Positions 1-5,630 of a DNA stretch of 6,904 bases are shown piece by piece. This DNA is from J061 sp003695725 [NCBI: Candidatus Schekmanbacteria bacterium] (GTDB lineage Bacteria > Schekmanbacteria > GWA2-38-11): positions 1-6,904 of the forward strand of contig RFHX01000014.1 in NCBI GenBank assembly GCA_003695725.1, given 5' to 3'. The notes beneath the pieces were generated by a model. That model was not told where the DNA came from. It did no database searches and worked only from the letters and a program-made list of their open reading frames with translations. Position 1 is the stretch's first letter; every line of letters begins with the position of its first letter. The position numbers were made by a program, and so were the translations under genes.

Positions 1-144
1 AACTGTAATCAGAATTTTTTTTCTCTTTTTTTGTTCTATAAAAAATTAAAAGATGAATTGCATCAAAATGCGGGTATGTATTTGCTGGCGCTCTTTATAG
101 GATTACCAAAGCAGCTCTTGATTTTGTATCCAAGGTATAGTTGA
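1..144 (+). CDS. C-terminal end of an unidentified upstream gene (5' truncated)
   Basis: Frame 1 is open from the first base to a TGA at 142-144, giving 47 codons. The other two forward frames hit stops within the first 50 bases. The predicted tail has a lysine-rich stretch (FYKKLKDELHQ), a hydrophobic run (MYLLALFIGLP) and a tyrosine/proline end (LLILYPRYS), and it looks like natural protein rather than random translation. I do not recognise the family. In AT-rich DNA an open frame of this length has a modest chance of being accidental, so the call is tentative. The T-rich tract at 15-32 encodes Phe/Leu/Ser in this reading; if the frame is not coding, it could instead be the U-tract of a terminator whose stem lies outside the window. 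An alternative short reading starts at ATG 76. Confidence 0.45.
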   Translation, partial: NCNQNFFSLFLFYKKLKDELHQNAGMYLLALFIGLPKQLLILYPRYS

Positions 145-169
145 CATCCAAAGAAGCTAAGTTTAAAGT
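141..169 (+). promoter_or_regulatory. Candidate sigma70-type promoter for the ABC importer/tonB operon
   Basis: A perfect -35 hexamer TTGACA (141-146) is followed after 17 bp by TAAAGT (164-169), which matches TATAAT at four of six positions. The first likely gene start is ATG 222, so a leader of about 45-50 nt is implied. The -35 box overlaps the presumed stop codon of the upstream reading frame (142-144). No operator palindrome or riboswitch-like structure is apparent in the short leader. The -35 is strong and the -10 mediocre, so this is a plausible but unproven promoter. Confidence 0.35.
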
Positions 170-221
170 AAATACAATACAATTTCAGAAGATTTATAAA
201 TATCAAGTGGTGGATTGTCAA

Positions 222-1196
222 ATGGTGAAAAGGGATGAAATTAAAAGAATTATTGCTCTTCTTTTTGTGTTTTTGTCATTGATTTTTTTATCTTGCTCAA
301 AAGAAAAAGTTGTTCTTGAAAGAGTGCGATTGGCATTCTTAGACAGCGATCTCCATCAGCTTGCGGCATATGTGGCATTGGATAGAGGATTTTTTACCCA
401 ACAGGGACTGCAGGTGGAAGTTGCGGGGATATTTAAAGCGGGGCCTGAGGAAATGTCAGCATTCAGTGCAGGGGAAATAGATATAGGCTATGTAGGACTT
501 GCGCCTGCAACAATAGCTGCTGCAAACGGAATGGCAGATGTTGTTTTATTAGCCCAAGCAAACACAGAAGGTACTTCGATTGTGGTGGGGCCTGACTTCG
601 ATGATTCAGAAGGGATAAGAAGTTTAGCGGGAAAAAGCATTGCCATTCCCGGCAAAGGCACAGTACAGGATTTTCTCCTGCAAAAAGCTATTGAAAAATG
701 GCAAATCAATCCAATCCCTAAACAGGTTATCTTAAAGCCTCCTGAAATGCAGTTTGCCCTTAACAACGAAGATATTGATGCTTATATTGCATGGCAGCCT
801 TATCCACAGAGGTCAGTAAGAAGAGGCAAAGGAAAAATTTTAATCGATTCTGGCAAGATATGGAAAGACCATCCCTGTTGTATCCTTGTGGGAGACAGAA
901 AATTTATAGAAGAGGACAAACCAAGAGCTCTCAAAATTATCAAAGTCCATATAATGGCAACAGATTATATTATTGAAAATCCTGAAAAAGCAGTGGAAAT
1001 TGGTGTGAAATACACAGGTATGGAAAGAGAGACTATAAGGAAAGCCATTGATAAAATACATTATACTTATTTTCCTGATATTGAAAAAACGAAGGAATAT
1101 TTAGATTTTCTTGTCAAGTTTGGTTATGTAAGAAATGTGGATTCCGGCATTTTTATCAAAAGGTTTGTAAATGAGGAATTATGGACAGGGTTTTGA
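222..1196 (+). CDS. ABC transporter substrate-binding lipoprotein, nitrate/sulfonate/NMT1-like family
   Basis: This is a periplasmic solute-binding protein that should be anchored to the inner membrane and deliver a small molecule to the permease/ATPase encoded next. I start it at ATG 222 (324 aa). The in-frame TTG at 141 would place 27 unrelated residues before the signal peptide and coincides with the candidate -35 box. From ATG 222 there is a basic N-terminus (MVKRDEIKR), a hydrophobic core (residues about 10-23) and a lipobox-like FLSC with Cys25 as the probable lipidated residue, although Phe at -3 is not ideal. The mature protein opens with the usual beta strand (RVRLAFL) and the pattern LHQLAAYVALDRGFF (44-58), typical of SsuA/TauA/NMT1-like proteins. 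GEIDIGYVGLAPATIAA (84-100), AIPGKGTVQDFLL (141-153) and DAYIAWQPYP (186-195) follow, then DHPCC (216-220), which I recall as common in one subfamily. The substrate (sulfonate, nitrate, thiamine precursor or other) cannot be told. It overlaps the permease gene by 26 nt. The Shine-Dalgarno is weak (AGTGGTGG at 206-213). Confidence 0.85.
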   Translation: MVKRDEIKRIIALLFVFLSLIFLSCSKEKVVLERVRLAFLDSDLHQLAAYVALDRGFFTQQGLQVEVAGIFKAGPEEMSAFSAGEIDIGYVGLAPATIAAANGMADVVLLAQANTEGTSIVVGPDFDDSEGIRSLAGKSIAIPGKGTVQDFLLQKAIEKWQINPIPKQVILKPPEMQFALNNEDIDAYIAWQPYPQRSVRRGKGKILIDSGKIWKDHPCCILVGDRKFIEEDKPRALKIIKVHIMATDYIIENPEKAVEIGVKYTGMERETIRKAIDKIHYTYFPDIEKTKEYLDFLVKFGYVRNVDSGIFIKRFVNEELWTGF

Positions 1197-1983
1197 TTTT
1201 TTTAAAAAGTGGTTCGATTTTATCAAGCCATTGCTTTTTCTCTTGATAGTTTTAGAGATTTGCACCTTCTATGGGATAATTCCTCAACATATATTTCCTT
1301 CTCCACATAGAATTGCAGTTGGGATTATAGAGCTTTCATCATCAGGAATGCCGCCCGGATATAGACTACTAAACCATTTTACTGCAAGCTTAATAAGAGT
1401 CTTTGTCGGTTTTTCTGCGGCTTTTATTGTTTCATTCCCCTTGGGAATATTGATGGGTAGATACGGTATAGTGAATAGATATTTGTCTCCAATAATCGAA
1501 TCATTGCGTCCTGTGCCTCCTCTTGCTTGGCTTCCAATATCTGTTTTATGGTTTGGCCTTGGAATAGTTTCCAAAAGTTTTTTGATTTTTTTGGGGGCTT
1601 TTTTCCCTCTCTTGTCTAATACAATCCTTGGAGCATCTTCTGTTGAAAAAGAAATTGTTGAAGGGGCTATGACCCTCGGGGCGAAGGAAAGAGATATATT
1701 GCTAAAGATTATAATTCCTGCATCACTGCCATATGTTTTTACTGGTGCACGAATTGGCATGGGTATTGGATGGATGACACTCGTAGCTGCTGAGTTGACA
1801 GGCGTCAAAAGCGGTTTTGGGCTTGGCTATATGATTATGACAGCCCGTGATCTTCAGCGAATTGACCTCGTATTTTCAGGTATGGCTGTAATAGGTATAA
1901 CAGGACTATTAATTGATCTTTTGGTAAGAGTTTTTGAAAATAGAGTTTTGAGATGGAAATCATATTCTGCAATAAAAGGTTGA
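1171..1983 (+). CDS. ABC transporter permease, SsuC/TauC-type
   Basis: This inner-membrane permease (270 aa, a normal length for the family) should form a homodimeric channel for the substrate delivered by the upstream binding protein. After a short cytoplasmic N-terminus, hydrophobic segments are visible around residues 18-37, 74-95, 117-152, 186-209 and 232-254, consistent with about six helices. RPVPPLAWLP (113-122) followed by LWFGLG is the characteristic stretch of SsuC/TauC/NrtB-like permeases. The EAA cytoplasmic loop that docks on the ATPase is clear: EGAMTLGA (164-171) continuing to IIPASLP (181-187). VAAELTG with SGFGLGYMI (205-222) is also family-typical. The start at ATG 1171 overlaps the end of the binding-protein gene by 26 nt and is preceded by AAAAGG (1158-1163) seven bases upstream, so translational coupling is likely. 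An ATG at 1181 is in a different frame. Confidence 0.92.
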   Translation: MRNYGQGFDFFKKWFDFIKPLLFLLIVLEICTFYGIIPQHIFPSPHRIAVGIIELSSSGMPPGYRLLNHFTASLIRVFVGFSAAFIVSFPLGILMGRYGIVNRYLSPIIESLRPVPPLAWLPISVLWFGLGIVSKSFLIFLGAFFPLLSNTILGASSVEKEIVEGAMTLGAKERDILLKIIIPASLPYVFTGARIGMGIGWMTLVAAELTGVKSGFGLGYMIMTARDLQRIDLVFSGMAVIGITGLLIDLLVRVFENRVLRWKSYSAIKG

Positions 1984-2034
1984 TTAATTAAATAATTTTA
2001 TCCTTCAAATAATTTTGTTTTTCAAAAAGAAGAT

Positions 2035-2784
2035 ATGCTGACAGTTGCAAAGGTAAGCAAAAAATTCGAAAATTATAATGGGAATAGCCCTTTATTGGTT
2101 TTGTCCGATGTTTCATTGCATATTGAGAAAGGAAGTTTTATTTCTATTATGGGACCCAGCGGTTGCGGCAAGACAACTTTATTGCGCATCCTTGCAGGCT
2201 TGGAAAAGCCGGATAGTGGTGAAGTCAAGGTTGGAGAAAAAACCTTGAATGCACCCGGTGAAGCATCGGTGTTGATATCTCAAAAAAATGATCTTCTGCC
2301 ATGGAGGACAGTAATAAAAAATATTGAATTTGGATTGGAGTTGAAAGGGATGAATTATCAAGAGAGGCATAAGAGAGCTATGGAATTGATATCATCATTT
2401 GGCTTAAAAGGGTTTGAAGATTATTATCCCTACCAACTTTCAGGAGGAATGGCACGAAAGGTTTCTTTCTTGAGAGCTATCATTACTTCACCGCAAGTCA
2501 TTTTTATGGATGAGCCTTTTGTTTTTCTTGATAGAGAGGTAAGCTATGAGATACAGGAATTTTTACAATCAGCTTGGATGAAGTCAAGATGCACCATAGT
2601 GCTGGTTAGTCATAGTATTGATGAAGCAATTTTTCTTTCTCAGAAAATTCTTCTCTTTTCTAAACGTCCGGGCAGAATAATTAAAGAGATAGATAATAAA
2701 CTTCCTTATCCAAGGAACAGATATAGTAAGGAATTCATTGATTTTAGAACGGAAGTAGAAATGATAATGAAGGAGGGAAAGTGA
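2035..2784 (+). CDS. ABC transporter ATP-binding protein, SsuB/TauB-type
   Basis: This is the cytoplasmic ATPase (249 aa) that energises the importer formed with the two preceding genes. Visible motifs in order are Walker A GPSGCGKTT (40-48), a Q-loop around Gln83 followed by the LLPW (87-90) typical of nitrate/sulfonate/taurine importers, and the signature LSGGM (135-139). Walker B VIFMDEP (155-161) with catalytic Glu160, and the H-loop His193 in VSHSIDEA, follow. Two details depart from the usual family consensus: the signature continues as ARKVSFLRAI rather than RQRVALARAL, and the D-loop reads FLD (164-166) where SsuB-type proteins normally have ALD. All catalytic residues are present, so it should be active. 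ATG 2035 is the only plausible start: no in-frame ATG, GTG or TTG lies between it and the upstream stop at 1993. The purine-rich AAGAAG (2027-2032) is only 2 nt away, a poor Shine-Dalgarno spacing. The gap from the permease gene is 51 nt. Confidence 0.93.
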   Translation: MLTVAKVSKKFENYNGNSPLLVLSDVSLHIEKGSFISIMGPSGCGKTTLLRILAGLEKPDSGEVKVGEKTLNAPGEASVLISQKNDLLPWRTVIKNIEFGLELKGMNYQERHKRAMELISSFGLKGFEDYYPYQLSGGMARKVSFLRAIITSPQVIFMDEPFVFLDREVSYEIQEFLQSAWMKSRCTIVLVSHSIDEAIFLSQKILLFSKRPGRIIKEIDNKLPYPRNRYSKEFIDFRTEVEMIMKEGK

Positions 2785-2790
2785 TAGGTA

Positions 2791-3804
2791 ATGGAAAACC
2801 GCTTTTCTTCAATTGTTTTTTCCCTTCTTGTGCATTTAGGGATAATTTCGCTTCTTGTATTTTCAATGAATTTTTCAGTACCTACGGTTCCTGAAAAGTT
2901 CAAAGTGATGGTTTATGATATCCCAAAAGCGTCTTCAAAAGCTCTTAAAAAGGATAGAGAAAGCGCCCTTCTTTCAGACAAAGATGCTTCAGGCGCGTCA
3001 AGATTAGGTGAAGAAAACAATGCTGAGCCATTAAGAGGGTTAAAAAAAGGGATTAACAGCGCTGATAATTCAAAACTTCCTATTCCTCGCGGGAAAATGC
3101 AATCTCCGACAGTACCGCCAATGCCAAATATAATTGAAAAAAATCGAGAGAGGAGGAAGCAGACTTTACCGCAGAAAGGTGTCAAGGAGGGGATTGAAGC
3201 AAGAAAAAGTAATGGTAAGGGAATTTTCAAAGCTGAAAGACGGGGTATTGATAGGGGAAATGGAGAGAAAGAAAAAAGATTGACTCCTGAGCAACAGAAA
3301 GAATTGGAAAAATTTCTTGCTGCTGTGAGAAAAAATCCATCTTTGAATAACAATCGTGATAACAATTTTTTAGGTTTAGACAGCAAAGACCTTTCAAAGT
3401 TTGCTGGCATTGATAGGGGATTTGGAGGTGAAGATGAAGAAGGCGAAGGTGGTAAAGGGTTAATACCATCAACAGGAAAAGTTGTTAGTCTCAATACTAA
3501 AGATTTTAAATATTTTTCATATTTTAGGCATTTGAAGGAGCTTATCGAGGGAGTATGGGTCTATCCCAAAATTGCCCGCGAGAGAGGTATTGCAGGCAAT
3601 CTTGTTATACAATTTACAATCGATATAGATGGCAATTTGACAGAGGCGAAAGTAATAAGGTCCTCAGGATATTTTTTCCTCGATGATGCTGCGTTGAAAG
3701 CATTGCATGATGCTTCACCTTTTCCTCCTTTGCCCAAGAGATGGCATCAGGATTCTGTAACTATTGCAGGAAGTTTTACATATTATTTAAATTATATGCC
3801 TTGA
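2791..3804 (+). CDS. TonB-family energy transducer with long charged linker
   Basis: TonB proteins are held in the inner membrane and carry proton-motive-force energy from ExbB/ExbD to outer-membrane receptors. This 337-aa protein has the full layout: a single N-terminal membrane helix (about 7-27) carrying the Ser-x3-His pattern (S11, H15) seen in TonB anchors, a long periplasmic linker (about 35-240), and a C-terminal TonB domain (about 242-335). The C-terminal domain shows VWVYPKIARERGIAGNL (255-271), IDGN (279-282), RSSG (290-293), LDDAAL (297-302) and PFPPLP (310-315). The linker is rich in Lys, Arg, Glu and Gly, only weakly proline-rich, and includes an acidic glycine patch (211-223), unlike the Pro-Glu/Pro-Lys spacer of E. 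coli TonB. It starts 6 nt after the ATPase stop, so it is almost certainly co-transcribed with the importer. AGGAGG (2771-2776) lies 14 nt before ATG 2791, a long spacing, but an in-frame TAG at 2785 rules out an earlier start. No exbB, exbD or receptor gene is in the window. TolA-like or other TonB-domain roles are possible but less likely. Confidence 0.88.
   Translation: MENRFSSIVFSLLVHLGIISLLVFSMNFSVPTVPEKFKVMVYDIPKASSKALKKDRESALLSDKDASGASRLGEENNAEPLRGLKKGINSADNSKLPIPRGKMQSPTVPPMPNIIEKNRERRKQTLPQKGVKEGIEARKSNGKGIFKAERRGIDRGNGEKEKRLTPEQQKELEKFLAAVRKNPSLNNNRDNNFLGLDSKDLSKFAGIDRGFGGEDEEGEGGKGLIPSTGKVVSLNTKDFKYFSYFRHLKELIEGVWVYPKIARERGIAGNLVIQFTIDIDGNLTEAKVIRSSGYFFLDDAALKALHDASPFPPLPKRWHQDSVTIAGSFTYYLNYMP
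3244..3426 (+). repeat. Two short near-identical copies inside the tonB linker
   Basis: The 21-bp stretch at 3244-3264 recurs at 3406-3426 with three mismatches. Twelve consecutive bases are identical (ATTGATAGGGGA), and both copies are read in the same frame as GIDRG followed by a Gly-containing segment (residues 152-158 and 206-212 of the TonB-like protein). This could be a remnant of an internal duplication in the linker, or repeated use of the same codons. The sequence between the copies shows no obvious similarity. Confidence 0.4.
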
Positions 3805-3916
3805 GGCTTTTTGGACTATCAGGAATAATAGTTTATTCTTCATTTCCAATTGAAATAATTATCATTTTCCAATAGTTTTTTAAATCTAAAAAGTTTTATC
3901 AAAAGAAGGGGATAAA
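3805..3916 (+). other. Intergenic gap between the transporter operon and the cinA cluster
   Basis: This 112-nt, very AT-rich stretch separates the two gene clusters and is the largest non-coding gap in the window. It carries one short hairpin (3821-3840) and, just before cinA, a good Shine-Dalgarno GAAGGGG (3905-3911) 5 nt from ATG 3917. I find no convincing promoter or regulator site, and no small open frame with coding character. Transcription may read through from the transporter operon, or a promoter too degenerate to call may be present. Confidence 0.6.
3821..3840 (+). terminator. Weak AT-rich hairpin after the tonB-like gene, possible terminator
   Basis: AGGAATAA-TAGT-TTATTCTT can fold into an 8-bp stem (six Watson-Crick pairs GAATAA/TTATTC, one G-U and one A-U pair) with a 4-nt loop. 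It lies 16 nt after the stop codon of the TonB-like gene, a natural terminator position. The stem has only one G-C pair and no real U-tract follows (CATTTCC), so it would be a poor intrinsic terminator and may be chance in AT-rich DNA. Confidence 0.22.
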
Positions 3917-5161
3917 ATGATTGCAGAAATAATTTCAATTGGGACAGAGCTTTTGTTGGGGCAGATTTTGGATACAAATTCACAGTATCTTTCGCAGAAG
4001 TTGGCAGAGATTGGTGTAAATTTATATTTTAAGCAAACCACAGGCGACAATGTGGAAAGGATAAAGGAAGCTATAAATATAGCGCTGGATAGGTCTGATT
4101 TTATAGTACTTTCAGGCGGATTAGGTCCAACAGGTGATGACTGTACAAAAAACGCAGTTTCACAGATAGTCGGAAAAAAACTCATTTTAAATGAATCAGC
4201 TTTTCAAAAATTGAAAGAGATTTTTGATGTTCGAGGTATAAAAATGTCAGAAAACAACAAGATACAAGCATATTTCCCGGAAGGTGCAATGATAATAGAA
4301 AATAAAAACGGGACGGCGCCGGGATTTATATGCAGCATCAAAGGGAAGCATATTGCGGCATTACCGGGAGTCCCATTCGAATTTAAACAGATGGTTGATG
4401 ATTCTTTGATTCCCTTCATTAAAGAAAGGGCAGGAGGTGGAAAGGTAATCAAATCAAGAGTGCTGAGGACCATAGGGATGTCAGAATCCCGTTTAGCAGA
4501 AATTTTAGAAGACATCTTCAATGATAGTGTTAATCCATCTATGGCTTATCTTGCCGGAAATTCAGGTATTGCAATTAGGATTACTGCTAAAGCAGAGGAT
4601 ATCGATGAGGCTGAAAAAATGATATCCCATTTGGAGAGAAGGATAAGAGATAGGATAGAGGGATTAATCTATGGAGTTGATGATGAGACAATTGAAGAAT
4701 CGGTAGGGAAACTGCTTCGTGCAAAAGGTTTATCCATCGCGATAGCAGAATCGTGCACAGGCGGACTTATCTCAAGCACAATAACAAATACAGCCGGCTC
4801 TTCTCTTTATTTTGATAGGGGATTTGTAACTTACAGCAATAATGCAAAAATCGAGATGCTTTCAGTTCCCGAAAAATTGATCAATGAGAAGGGTGCTGTA
4901 TCTGAGGAGGTTGCCATTGAAATGGCGAGAGGGGCAAGAAAAAAAGCAGGAACAGATATTGGAGTTGGGGTAACAGGTATTGCAGGTCCCGGTGGGGGAA
5001 CCGCAGAAAAACCGGTAGGACTTGTCTATATAGCCCTCTCTGCAAAGGATTGCGAAAAAGTCAAAGAATATAGACTTGGGAAACTTCGTTTGAGGAATAA
5101 ACACCTTACCTCATTGCTTGCGATCAATATGCTGAGACAGTATCTTATAGGAGTCAAATAA
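3917..5161 (+). CDS. cinA: CinA family protein (nicotinamide-nucleotide amidase / CinA-like NMN deamidase)
   Basis: This is a full-length two-domain CinA (414 aa, the usual size). The N-terminal molybdopterin-binding-like (MoCF/COG1058) domain spans about 1-170 and begins with AEIISIGTELLLGQILDTN (3-21). The loop LSGGLGPTGDD (65-75) and ALPGVPFEF (148-156) are diagnostic. In characterised relatives this domain has ADP-ribose pyrophosphatase activity. The C-terminal CinA/PncC domain (about 258-412) carries AESCTGGLIS (277-286), GAVSEEVA (326-333), GVTGIAGPGG (351-360) and KPVGLVYIA (365-373), the signature of NMN deamidases that recycle nicotinamide mononucleotide to nicotinic acid mononucleotide for NAD synthesis. 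A role in competence, reflected in the gene name, is known only in some bacteria. ATG 3917 is well supported by GAAGGGG 5 nt upstream. The gene ends immediately before tsaE, so the two are probably co-translated. Confidence 0.95.
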   Translation: MIAEIISIGTELLLGQILDTNSQYLSQKLAEIGVNLYFKQTTGDNVERIKEAINIALDRSDFIVLSGGLGPTGDDCTKNAVSQIVGKKLILNESAFQKLKEIFDVRGIKMSENNKIQAYFPEGAMIIENKNGTAPGFICSIKGKHIAALPGVPFEFKQMVDDSLIPFIKERAGGGKVIKSRVLRTIGMSESRLAEILEDIFNDSVNPSMAYLAGNSGIAIRITAKAEDIDEAEKMISHLERRIRDRIEGLIYGVDDETIEESVGKLLRAKGLSIAIAESCTGGLISSTITNTAGSSLYFDRGFVTYSNNAKIEMLSVPEKLINEKGAVSEEVAIEMARGARKKAGTDIGVGVTGIAGPGGGTAEKPVGLVYIALSAKDCEKVKEYRLGKLRLRNKHLTSLLAINMLRQYLIGVK

Positions 5162-5629
5162 ATGAGATGCAAAGTAGTTTCCAAATCAGAAAACGATACA
5201 TTTAGTCTCGGTAGAAGAATTGGAGAGGTTCTTTTGGGAGGAGAGATTTTGGCGCTTAGCGGAGAATTGGGTTCCGGAAAGACATATTTTACGAAAGGAA
5301 TTGCAGGGGGATTGGGAATCGATAGAGATGTAGTTGTAAGCCCTACTTTTACTATTGTCAATGAGTATGAAGGACGGTTGAAAATGTATCACTCGGATTT
5401 CTATAGGATTGACAGTTGTGCTGAATTTGAAACCATAGGCCTTGACGAGAGCTTTAAAGAGTTTAAAGCTGTAATTGTAATAGAATGGGCTGATAAGCTT
5501 GAGCAACTATTGCCTGATGAAAAGCTGAATGTTTCAATTACTGTACAGAACAAAAATAAAAGGATATTTGAGTTTTCTACTAAGAGTAAAAAATACAATC
5601 ATATCTTCAATCTTTTGAAAAAGGTGTAG
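5162..5629 (+). CDS. tsaE: tRNA threonylcarbamoyladenosine biosynthesis ATPase TsaE
   Basis: TsaE (YjeE) is the small cytoplasmic ATPase that works with TsaB, TsaD and TsaC to make N6-threonylcarbamoyladenosine at position 37 of ANN-decoding tRNAs. The 155-aa product shows the P-loop GELGSGKT (34-41), the switch-like SPTF (60-63) followed by TIVNEY, HSDFYRID (77-84), and IEWADKL (107-113) with the Glu-Trp pair near the nucleotide site. Order and length all fit TsaE. The residue after the P-loop Thr is Tyr, where Thr is more usual; this is a mild variation. The start codon is the base directly after the cinA stop (5159-5161). AGGAG (5149-5153) inside the cinA end gives 8 nt spacing. tsaB, tsaC and tsaD are not in the window. 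Confidence 0.95.
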   Translation: MRCKVVSKSENDTFSLGRRIGEVLLGGEILALSGELGSGKTYFTKGIAGGLGIDRDVVVSPTFTIVNEYEGRLKMYHSDFYRIDSCAEFETIGLDESFKEFKAVIVIEWADKLEQLLPDEKLNVSITVQNKNKRIFEFSTKSKKYNHIFNLLKKV

Positions 5630-5630
5630 T

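Noticed and set aside
15-32. T-rich tract that could be a terminator U-run
   Set aside because: No stem is visible in the few bases before it, and the tract fits the open frame as Phe/Leu/Ser codons.
1284-1808. 174-codon open frame on the - strand
   Set aside because: It lies wholly inside the permease gene, whose EAA loop and family motifs are unambiguous; the antisense translation shows no recognisable domain and no Shine-Dalgarno of note.
1990-2016. Perfect 10-bp direct repeat AAATAATTTT (1990-1999 and 2007-2016) between permease and ATPase genes
   Set aside because: It is pure A/T in an AT-rich gap, so chance is likely; the copies are 17 bp apart but there is no palindrome or operator-like symmetry.
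2913-3494. 193-codon open frame on the - strand, Ser/Pro/Phe/Leu-rich
   Set aside because: It is antisense to the TonB linker. Its composition is what the reverse complement of Gly/Lys/Arg/Glu codons gives, so I read it as a shadow.
3799-3812. GCC-TTGA-GGC followed by five T at the tonB stop codon, terminator-like
   Set aside because: The stem has only three base pairs and overlaps the stop codon, too short for a functional intrinsic terminator.
3850-3878. Possible promoter before cinA: TTGAAA, 17 bp, TAGTTT
   Set aside because: The -35 is fair but the -10 matches consensus at only three positions; in this AT-rich gap such pairs are expected by chance.
4812-4826. 15-bp exact match TTGATAGGGGATTTG between cinA and the tonB linker (3410-3424)
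   Set aside because: Both copies encode Asp-Arg-Gly-Phe with the same preferred codons, and a similar string in the binding-protein gene also encodes DRGF; codon bias explains it better than a mobile or regulatory repeat.
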